From Acanthochromis polyacanthus (Eukaryota; Chordata; Actinopteri; Pomacentridae), in contig NC_067123.1 in assembly GCF_021347895.1 (NCBI RefSeq), positions 5,833,828-5,897,827 of the forward strand: a DNA stretch of 64,000 nt. The letters run 5' to 3'. Shown one piece after another: positions 23,301 to 34,100 of the stretch. The notes under the pieces were generated by a model, which saw nothing but the letters and a program-made list of their open reading frames with translations, had not been told where the DNA came from and searched no databases. Both the position numbers and the translations under genes were made by a program. Within the stretch, counting starts at the first letter, position 1; every line of letters begins with the position of its first letter.

Positions 23301-24718
23301 ATGGTAAGGTGGATGATTTCCTCACTTTAACACTCACAACTCGCTCAATTCTTGATTGATTTACAAACGGTTTAGTTTATTACAAACCTTATTAACGTGG
23401 CTATGATTCAGGCTCAATTCCGAAATCGCAGCTTTTCGTTTTGAAAAATGCGGCATAGTTGTGTGTCTTTTCTGCCTGGCTACTCACATTGAAGATGGTG
23501 TTACTCACAATCTGATTTTCAATTATTAGGTTTTCCTGAGACCAACGTTTTTTGAGAACCTAATCTTTAGGCGAAATTACATTCTTTGTGGTTGTGGTTG
23601 TATTTATTTGCTTGTTAAGAGACTTTGATTGAGACCTTAGACTTATTGTTTGTATACATCTATGCCTGGATTAGTTAGCCTGCAGCCGAAATGCATTGTG
23701 GGTAATGTAGGCACCAGGTTCATGAAAAGAAAAGACATCATCTCTTTTGTTGTGCATTGATTTTGGTTGAGCTTTGTTTTATCTGTGCATTAGAAAGCTG
23801 ATAGTAATAAAGAAGTGCAATGCTAAATAATAAAATTACATTTACATCCATTTATGCTGAAAAAAGATGATATCTGTGTTCATTATTATATGAATTCAAT
23901 GGTTTTAATTATTCTTATGTAAGCAGTAAAACAAGTACATCTCTGACGTTTATAACAAACCAAGCTGTTGTAAAATCGGTTGAAAATTGAGCAATCTACA
24001 GTGATTTTAAAATCCATGCTCCATTGACTTTAATGTTATGAGTGATCGAGCAGCCCTGTCCCAAGATGGCCGCCATGTGGCGACGTCGCTCCCCATAGGC
24101 TGACAGCGCTCATGAGCCATCTAGTGTTTGTATATATCTATGTGTATGTTCCCAGGTAATCTATCATTCGGCAAGGCAGCTGTTGCGCTGCATTATGGGA
24201 TCTGTAGTTTGTGTGTTATAAGCACTTCGTATCGTCGGGCCATTAATAACAATAATAATAAATCAATGTAAAAAAAAATCTCACGGGCCGGATATGGCCC
24301 ACGGGCCTTGAGTTTGACACATATGCTCTAAACAGTGGCATTAACCGTGGCATCTCACCCAAACAGCGGTAAAAGTACTGGCATTAACTGTGGCATGTTC
24401 CCTAAACAGTGGCATTAACCGTGGCATCCGAGGCGGTGCCACAAAAAGTGTCACAGCTCGTGGCACAAACAGTGGCATTAACCGTGGCATCCGGGGCGGT
24501 GCCACATAAAGTGTCACTGCTAGCTGCCAGTGCCACAAATCGGTCTTGCCCCGACTGGTAAACTTTGGGGTACACGTAACCGTGGTTGGGAATCACTGAC
24601 TTAGACAATAGATGATTTTTCTACAAAGCTATTTCCTTTAACTGCATTCAGACTTACTCAGATTAGCTTCATTTACAACTTCTTTCCCACAGAGAGAAAA
24701 ACCTTGTTGTTCCTCCAT
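17339..24718 (-). CDS. Unrecognised gene between slc52a2 and fbxl6, frame broken
   Basis: Coding exon 1 (24718-24658) starts with ATG, reads [20 protein letters not shown], and ends at a GTAAGT donor in phase 1. Exon 2 (from 19827, acceptor TTTTTCAG) continues in phase with [17 protein letters not shown] and runs to a TAG at 17341-17339. The total is about 850 codons. The frame must shift near 19775-19783, near 18523-18527 and near 18113-18118. Each shift is explained by one missing base. There is also an in-frame TGA at 19730-19728. Between the breaks the reading is strongly protein-like: a helical N-terminal half ([32 protein letters not shown]), basic patches ([16 protein letters not shown]) suggesting a nuclear protein, and an acidic/serine stretch ([20 protein letters not shown]). 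I do not recognise the family. It is either a decaying gene or an intact gene with assembly indels. The intron (19828-24657) is filled by a nested hAT/ISL2EU complex. The 5' end shares a promoter region with fbxl6. Confidence 0.68.
21236..21624 (-). pseudogene. hAT transposase C-terminus, GTF2IRD2/ZBED-like, frameshifted
   Basis: Two overlapping minus-strand frames carry parts of one hAT dimerisation region. The upstream part reads [19 protein letters not shown]. The downstream part reads [20 protein letters not shown], including the conserved EQ-FS-M block. The frame changes near 21420-21440. Everything N-terminal (zinc finger and catalytic core) is missing, so it cannot be active. Similar C-termini are known in the domesticated GTF2IRD2 and ZBED proteins (established knowledge). 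Confidence 0.78.
22048..22558 (+). pseudogene. N-terminal fragment of ISL2EU YqaJ/SWIM-type protein
   Basis: Exon one runs to 22407 (donor GTAAGT), the intron is 22408-22491 (acceptor TTTTCAG), and exon two starts at 22492 with [10 protein letters not shown] possible next donor is GTGAGA just after 22558. The peptide contains [20 protein letters not shown] and [16 protein letters not shown], matching the N-terminal region of fish proteins that continue into a SWIM zinc finger and a YqaJ nuclease (recalled). No clear ATG is in frame at the start. The nuclease part is absent. Confidence 0.68.
22841..22990 (-). pseudogene. THAP domain start (49 codons), truncated
   Basis: The minus strand from ATG at 22990 reads [15 protein letters not shown], then [11 protein letters not shown], and stops at TAA 22843-22841. 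This is the opening of a THAP zinc finger: paired cysteines spaced C-x4-C, then a variable loop and basic helix (MKRHREK). The later Cys/His ligands and AVPTIF-type tail are missing. It is most simply the first exon of the ISL2EU transposase in the enclosing element. Confidence 0.7.
23195..24142. mobile_element. 948-bp inverted-repeat element with perfect 8-bp duplication
   Basis: The ends are a perfect 17-bp inverted pair, CATAGATATATACAAAC and its reverse complement. Imperfect inverted similarity extends about 90 bp inward (CTAGATG, AAGATGGC/GCCATCTT, GACGTCGC-like blocks). The flanks TGTATGTT (23187-23194 and 24143-24150) are identical. The interior shows no coding. The 8-bp duplication suggests a hAT- or P-like integrase, but the superfamily is not assigned. 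Confidence 0.85.
24333..24545. repeat. Minisatellite built on CAGTGGCATTAACCGTGGCAT
   Basis: Four units begin with AAACAGTGGCATTAACCGTG or a variant, near 24331, 24353, 24404 and 24467. The last two add GGGGCGGTGCCACAxAAAGTG blocks and are about 63 bp each. It directly abuts the right end of the hAT element. Confidence 0.75.
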
Positions 24719-25400
24719 CGTGTGCTGTTGAAAAAGACACAGAAGAAAATCATGAATCCTCAACACGCAGAAGCAAAACAAACAGCTCTTTCAAAAAACT
24801 AATGTAAAGGAAGTCACTATTATTACAACAGCACCACAAGCTACAGCCATAAAGTAAAATCACTGAGTCACAACAGCCCAAACTATACCTGAAAATTGCA
24901 AACTTTATGTAATATGGGCTTGAATATATTAAATGCACTGGTTTAGCATGATGTGCATTCCAACAGGTAAATCAGTGTGTTGCTTTGTCCCACCGTGTGA
25001 AGATGAAGCTCGAGGCTTTGCAGAGAATCAAACCTTTCTTCCACCAACCCTAAACATATGTTGCTAGCAGTGCACAAGCAAGAATAGCACCTACAACGTA
25101 CATATGTGAAGCACTTCAAGACTATTCCTGTGCTTTACTGTCTCTAAATATAAACAGGACCTTCCAAATTCCAAAAGCATTAAAGCTACACGTGTAAATG
25201 GAGCTAAATGCTGCAGCACCTCTGCATGCTATTGCTAATTAGCCTTGTGAGCAACTTGCTACTGGTGGCATAAACTTTACAGGCACGAATACAAAACAGT
25301 AATAATGCACAAACAGAGTAGCTGTGCAGCATGCGTTTACATTTACAAACATTTCTACAAGTAGAAGCAGTAAAAGTAGCATAAAAGCAAAACTTCTTAC

Positions 25401-25470
25401 CCAGAAACTACAAACACCGAGACTCCTGTATTTTCAGCCTCACAACACACAAAGCAGCGGAAACAGCATG
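25401..25470 (-). other. Probable non-coding first exon of the unrecognised minus gene
   Basis: On the minus strand TTTCTGG is followed by GTAAGAAG, a good donor with exon end at 25401. The next acceptor, TTTTTCAACAG, lies 6 bases upstream of the coding-exon ATG at 24718. The transcription start is guessed from the CCAAT box upstream; the boundary at 25470 is approximate. Confidence 0.4.
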
Positions 25471-25540
25471 CTCCTCTCTGATTGGACGGTTTCACGAAAG
25501 GCGGGCAGTTGTCGAGATTTCAACCAATCACAAGGAAGAT
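25470..25540. promoter_or_regulatory. Divergent promoter with two opposed CCAAT boxes
   Basis: ATTGG at 25481-25485 (a CCAAT box for the minus strand, read as CCAATCAG) and CCAAT at 25524-25528 (plus strand) are 38 bp apart in a GC-richer island. Outward-facing splice donors follow on each side: GTAAGA on the minus strand at 25400 and GTAACG on the plus strand at 25609. NF-Y-bound divergent promoters of this layout are common in vertebrates. It would serve the unrecognised gene and fbxl6. Confidence 0.6.
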
Positions 25541-25544
25541 ACGA

Positions 25545-25608
25545 ATTGCGGGCCTTCCGCTGCAGAATCGAGCTTCCTGTGTTTGTGTTATTCAAGAAGT
25601 AGCTGCAG
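25545..25608 (+). other. Probable non-coding first exon of fbxl6
   Basis: The plus-strand sequence ends GTAGCTGCAG before GTAACG, a good donor, about 80 bp downstream of the plus CCAAT box. A strong acceptor CTCTCTCTTTTCAG ends at 26415, followed by the Tc1 insertion and then the coding exon. The start coordinate is approximate. Confidence 0.4.
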
Positions 25609-26428
25609 GTAACGCGAATTAACAGCATTTTTACATTTCATAAGACATTGATATTAACAGTAATGTTAACGCAACAGTTTATATGCCTTATTCTGCTACG
25701 TCACGCTACACAGCGGCTTGTAAATGAGCTCAGTAGCTGTAAGGTAACGTTAGCTTGGTTTACCGAGCAGCTAACGTTAATGGTTGATGCTATCAAGACA
25801 ACACAACACACACCCCGATAATTGAGCACACAAACTGTTGTCATAGTCTCTTTTATCAGTTATTACACATTTGTTAGGAATACTTTGGCTGGATAAATGT
25901 GGCTGTGTACTCTTCCGTTTACAAACAGTCGAGGATGCGCACGCAGCCAACGATACAAAACACATAAAACAGGATTGTGTTTTTCTTTCGGGGAAAACCT
26001 TTAAAACTATGGATGCAGTTTACAGCAAAATTCAAATATTCGCATTGACAGCACACAGATTCTCAGTAAATGTAATTCAGTTACCTCTTTACACTAGGGA
26101 ATTACCTGTTTATGTTTTTTATTTCAAGAAGACAAGCCATTTTCCAACACAAAACAGTACTTTGCAGCCTCTAGATCATTCTAAATCACAGTTAAATTGG
26201 TAATGCAGGATTATACTGTATTGCTACAGGATTGTGAAGCTGATATTGTGTGTAATTTGTGTAGCTCAGATTTTAATAAAGTCATAATTTCAGGGAAGGA
26301 ACTAGTTTTGCAATGTGATGCAATTTTCTGTTGTATTCACTGCTGTTTTTTTCACTGTCATGTATTTTTATCATCAGTGGAGATTAAATCATTCTCAGTG
26401 ACTCTCTCTTTTCAGATATACCTACGTA

Positions 26429-28064
<1,636 letters not shown>

Positions 28065-28114
28065 TATGACCACTGGTATGCGATTTCCTAGGACCTAGTC
28101 ACATTGTAAAGATA

Positions 28115-28133
28115 AGCAGCAGCAGCAGCAGCA
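28115..28133 (+). repeat. (AGC)6 repeat touching the fbxl6 start codon
   Basis: Six AGC triplets directly precede the fbxl6 ATG in the 5' UTR, leaving GCAATGG as the start context. Confidence 0.9.
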
Positions 28134-31100
28134 ATGGAGGCCTCTGAAGCAGAAGCTTCAACTCAGAGCGACAGAAAAGAGGACACTGTACCATCAGTTC
28201 AGGGACAAGATGGACCAGAGTCAAAGAAAGTGTCTTTAAAAAGGACCGGAAACACAAAAGCAAAGAAGACAAAAAAGCCCCGAGTCTCCAGAACTTTCCG
28301 ACCAGGTTACACCGTCCACGAAGGGGAAGATATGCTTCTCGTTATATCGAGCAGCACTTCGCAGTACAATTATTCAGCCTGGGTGCCCAAAAAGAGGGGA
28401 AGGAAGAAGAAGGCAGCAGGAGGAAAGTTAAAAGGTACACAAGTTAAGACGAAAAAGGCGGTCCGTGCCAAACCGAAACTGGAAAATGAACCAGTCACCA
28501 AGGAAGAAGAGGTCGTGGATTTGTCCGTGCCTCAGAGAAAAGGCGACCACAGATGGGGCCAAAGTCTGCCTGAGGAGCTGCTGATCAATATATTTAAGAT
28601 GGTGGTCGATCAGGAAGGAGCTGTGCCTTTCCTGTGCAGGTATGACATCGTCCGTACATTTGATTAGATGTAGGAAAGATAAAACTTCCCACTGGAAATT
28701 ATTGTGTCAGATGTTGCTCAGAAAAAAATAAATGAATTATGTTAGAAATGTAGCATCTAAAAAGTAGAAAAGTAAACATGTATAGAACAGAATAGAAACA
28801 AAATAGAAAAGTTCAAAGTAATGCTGGCAATTATACCAAGATATTAAATAATATGCAAACACAATAAGTAAATATTGTACATTCCATTGATAATTTTGTA
28901 CATTAAATTGAAATACTGTGCATGTAATCAGAACATTGCACATAAAAATGAAATGTTACATATAATACTTAAACTGATATTGCACCGTCTATTAAGAAAA
29001 ATAATATTGCAAGTAATACATATGCCATTATATTAGTTCTATTTATAATTTTTGGCCAAATCAAAGTGAAATCAGTGGTACTGAATGAATATTTTCTCTT
29101 ATAAACACTAATAGAATAATCAGTTTTCTAATCTGTGTTCCATCAGATGCAGTAGCAGCAACATAAACATAAGCAACGTACTTCACAGCAAATGATACTG
29201 ACATTATTGTTCATAGTTAAATCTGATATTTCAGCTGTTGAAGTGAGAAATAGTAAATAAATATGACATTTATACTGTGACGTAACTGAGATTTGTCCAA
29301 TTCAGCGATTTCAATCAAATTCTAATTTAAAAACTGGCAAAATATTTACAGAAAGTAGTTTTTGAATTTTTTAAGAGTTTCATATATTTAATTTTCTTGA
29401 TTATTGTTATTTTAGGTATGAATCTGCATACATGTGCAAAGAATGATGATGAATGATTGTAAAAAAAAAAAGAAAATAATGAAGGCTACATTTACAGACC
29501 ACAAGGTGGCGCCATAATATTACTTTTAACAGTCCTCAACACAAAGAACAACTTTACAGGAGAGACTGAAACCACTAATGTGTAGCCTAGCCGCGCTAGA
29601 CAACCCACGGCAATGAATTTAATTCTCTGCCAGGGTGGGTCTAGTTACCCTCCATAAGGCTCGAGGCTGGATGCTCCTAAAACTGACCGGACCAATCACC
29701 ATGAAGTGTAGAGTCAGAAGGCGGGCGTAACGAAGTGACGACAGAGGCGTGACGATTCTGACAGAAACAACCGGCGCACAATAAACAGTTATCTTTTGAC
29801 TCGGCTTTGGCCACAGCCCTTAAAGATTTGAAGCTAAAATTCAACTTGAAAGATAAACAAAGGACGGCACTGAAGTGTTTCATTGAGAAGAAAGACGTAT
29901 TTGGACTTATGCCGACGGGATATGGCAAATCCTTAATATACCAGTTGGCTCCGCTGGTTGGGAAGCTAATGGGACTTAGCCACAATCCGCCGGTGCTCTC
30001 GGAACTACGTCAGCCTATTCGTTGTGTTGATTGGTTGTATACCTACCCAATTGCTGCAGAGGGATTTGATAGACAACCTTTTAGCCCGCCTCCCTCCCTG
30101 TCGAGCAGCCCTAGACCCTTGTGCCGTCAGAAACATGGGTATAGCGTGGCTAGGCTAACTAATGTGAGCTTTTTTAAAAAATAGTTCCAGCTGTGCTGGA
30201 TTTAACCCTCCTGTTGTCCTCATTTACAGGCACCAAAAAATATTGTTTCCTTGTCTGAAAAAAATCCAAAAATTCAGCAAAAAAAATTCCCAAATTTCTG
30301 AAATTTTGCAAAACCTTCAGGAAGAAAACTCCAATAATTGCTTAAAAATTTCCCTTAAAAGTTTTATGAAAAAAAAAATCCCCCAAATTTGGCAAGAAAA
30401 TCCTTGTGAATATTTTCAAAAAATGAATAAAAATCTTCAAAAGAAATCCTAAAAATATCTAAAGTGATTCCATACATATCAGTAAAGCTTCTAATATTTT
30501 CTTTAAGAACGTTAAAAAAAAATCAACCAAAGTCCGACGAAATTCGTGAAATTTGCTGGATTTTGGTTGATATTTTTTTTGTGTTTTAACTGTTTTTTTT
30601 TTTACATTTCTTTTTTTTCCACCAAATAATGTTGGAATGTGAAAGTTTTCACTGTGAAAATGTTTTTTTTCCACATTTTCAAACTTAAAAACGGGTCATT
30701 TTGACCCACAGGATGACACGAGGGTTAAATAGTCTGTGATTAACAGTATTTGTGTTAAATGTGTGATTTCACTGTTTTCTGCTGTTTGTGGGTCAGAGCG
30801 GGCAGAGTGTGTCGGCTGTGGAACGTCGCTGCCTCCAGTCCGGTTCTGTGGCACCGAGTGACCGTGGGTCACTGCTGGATCGCACCGGGCAGGAAACAGC
30901 TGCCCCAGACTGAGATGAAGGTCAAGGACACTTTATCGTGGCTGGCAGAGCACAGGTCTGTTTTCACCTCCAACAGATTAAAGCCTGGCTCAGACGTGAG
31001 ATACAAACATGCAGCTTCACCACAGTGTTAAAGCTGCAACAATGAATCAATTAGTCGTTTGCTATGAAACTGCCACATATTTTGATAATCATTAATAAGT

Positions 31101-34100
31101 TTGAGTCATTTTTTTATGAGGGAAAAGTGAAAATTCTCTGTTTGGAGTTCCTTAAAGGTGAATATTTTCTGGTTTCTTTCCTCCTTTGTGTTTGCTTCAT
31201 GGACTAAACAAGATGTTTTTCATCTCAGGCTTTGGGAAACACTGATCAATATGTTTCACCATTTTCTGATTAATTGGGAAAATAATCAACTGATTATTTT
31301 CCTTTCAACAAGAATAATAATACACTAATGTATTTGTGTTTCCATACTGCCTACACATACAAACCTGTGAACAAAAATGCACAAATAAAATGTCTGATCT
31401 TTAATATTTTTGATAATTTAATTCTAAACCGTTTTTCTTGTTTTCTAGATTCTCCCAGCTGAGAGATTTCTCTCTGTGTCACTGGACAAAGAATGTTGAC
31501 TTTACTTTAGAGGTAACATAAAGACTCTGTTTCTACTTTAATATTTAATAAGCTCCTAAATTAGGATTAATAGGCATAGAAAACTACTACGGCAGTTGTT
31601 TTGATTATCATTTAATAAACCTTCCAGACATTTGCTTGTTCCAGCTTCTCACATATGGAGATCTGATGTTATTCTTTGTCATCATAATTAAACTACTTTC
31701 GCTGTAGCAAACTACAGCGGGCATTTCTTCCTATTTTTCAGAACTTATAGACAGAAAAATGGATTGATATGAAGTAAAAAGTGCACAATTTCTGCTGTTT
31801 TTACCTCATAAGTTACAGGTTGCACTTTTGTTTAGCATCTTTTGAATTAGAATTGTTTTATCAATGTAAACATTTGCACTGACTGTGTTTTTCTCTGTTT
31901 TCTTTGTTACTAAATGCAGACAGTTTCACAGTTCTGCCCTCACCTTCGCTCCCTGAAACTCTCCCACTGCGGCGGCGTGACGGCGAAAGGCTTCAGCAGC
32001 CTCGGTCTGCACAGCCGCTCGCTGCAGAGCTTAAACCTGCAGTATTCAGAGGTACAAACAGCAGCCCACGAGGCATTTATGGAGAACATTTAACACGGAT
32101 CAGCTGGAAAGTTGTTTTACGTCCATAAAGGTCTTTATGCTTATTGTTCACACTTCACGTTTTAGCTTCATTTATTGTTAATTTCTTAACTTAAACACAT
32201 GAAATAATCACTTTTATGTTCAGTTTCTTGATTTTTCAAAGTGAGAAACTAGATGAAATGTTGAGATTTTTTAGACCTAAACAAACTTTTACTTCAAGCA
32301 GACTGTAAGACTGCACTCGTCTTACGTATAAATACTCTTCTTTTACCTTAAAACTATTGCTTTACAGCTACACGTTAAGTTTTTTTTTACAATACATTCT
32401 GTGTAATCCTGGAAAAGAAAGTTGCCTTAAATGTCTTAAATTATTGTAGCAATTCTTTATATTATATTTTTTGTGTCTTGCCCCCTGTATGTTTGTGTAC
32501 TGTATGAATGTAAAATAAAAAAAGCAGTACCTTATATTTCCTACACTTGCTTTTTTAATGAAGTTATGCACCAAAACGCCAAATTCTTTGTGTGTGAAAA
32601 CCCGCATAAAGAGCAGAAAAGAGTCTCTAAATGATGTCTAAATGCTCAGTGGTACGCCAGTATTTTCCAGTCCACTCAGGGTCTTTGTGGAATTTTAAAT
32701 TAGTCTGATAACTTGTTTTTCTTTTTTTGCTGCAGTTTAACGCGCTTGGATTCCTGGCTTATCTTCACGGTCACGGCAGTCAGATCAAGCAGATTCTGTT
32801 CACTCATGGGCCGAAGAACGACAGGCTTCTGACCGCCATCACTGTGAGCTGCTTCTCTCTCCGTGTTTAGTTCACAGTTCAGGTACACACAGTCAGATCC
32901 TCATGAACTGTGGGTGTCTTTCAGAGGGGGTGCTGTCCTGATCTGGAGCTGCTGGAGGTCAACAGTGAGCTGGACAGTAAAGACTGTGAACTTCCTTTTT
33001 GCATACGGGCTCTGCAGGTCTCCTGCCCCAAACTCAAGGTGAGAAAAAAGGTGTGCTTGTTCTATTTTAGGCTGATGTAACAACTCCTTTTAACATTTAA
33101 GGGCTGAGGTTAGAATTTAAATGACAGATATCATCGTTTTGACAGTGACTTGGAAGAATTCTGTCAAAACTACAGTTAAAGATCTCTGTAAATCCACTTT
33201 TTACTGGTTAAAATAACAGTCCAGTCCAGCAAAGCACTGAACAGTCTTAGAAGTCAAGGTGGCTGCTATGGAGGGTACAATGATTAGAAAATGCCGTGAA
33301 ATAGGAGGAGCTCATCAGGAAAGAGTTTCTGGAGAATGAGAGCTTCATTCATCAGAAACCTGTGGTGGAATTTTACTAGTTTTAGCCCCAGGCGGCTCTG
33401 ACGTGGTGATAAAACAGCTGTGATGTGTGGTTACGGAGGCACTGCTGTAGGATGTTTGAAAAGTGAGCTGCCTTCTACCTACAATCATGTATATATTATA
33501 TATTGTACATACATAGTATAGTACAGGAGTGTTGTACTAAAACTGAAGCCATGGGAACCCTGCATGTATTTAACTGATGATGCAGAAATCCCATAAATCT
33601 GTTTTCATGTTTGGTCCGTTTAAACTACAGCTGATAGAACACAAATAAGAAAACTGATCAGTTTATTAGTATTGATTGCAGAGAATATTCAATCAGGAAC
33701 TTTAGTGACACTTTGATTTGGTTCAAATTAAATTAATTTCCTTCATTATGAGTCAGTGTCAGACCTACATGCACTTAAACACAATGTCATGTTTGAATAA
33801 GTGAAGTCTGATAGTTTTATTGTGCAGCTGTCTGTTATCAGTAATCAGCGGCATTGATCTGTAAAATAAATACATTAACACACACTCAACAGTTTTCTAC
33901 CAGCTTTCCTGTCTTAAATCATCTCCAGCAGCAGTTTTTTACCATCATGTTTTTTTATGTTCCTCATTGTTCTCCGTTAAAACAACCTGTAGACTGCTGC
34001 AGCTGAACAGCATCGGTTCATTTAGTGCAGAAAACGAGTCAAATGTTCGTTAAAGTCTTCTGTTTGTGTGACGAGTTTGAAGTAGAAATTCTGATTTAAC

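Larger units (their letters stand above)
20516..24325 (-). mobile_element. hAT element, 3.8 kb, with nested insertions
   Basis: The left end CAGGGGTGTCAAACTCATTT and the reverse of the right end (CATATGTGTCAAACTCAAGG) form imperfect inverted repeats. These are followed by GGGGCCGxATAxGGCC-type subterminal sequence. The flanking 8-mers are CCCTAGAA and CTCTAAAC, weakly similar (5 of 8). A decayed transposase C-terminus lies on the minus strand at 21236-21624. An ISL2EU remnant (21993-23110) and a 948-bp element (23195-24142) are inserted inside. The whole complex sits in the intron of the unrecognised minus-strand gene. Confidence 0.8.

Noticed and set aside
30243..30674. Lys/Asn-rich frames on both strands
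   Set aside because: They fall inside the A/T-rich TTAA element and reflect base composition.
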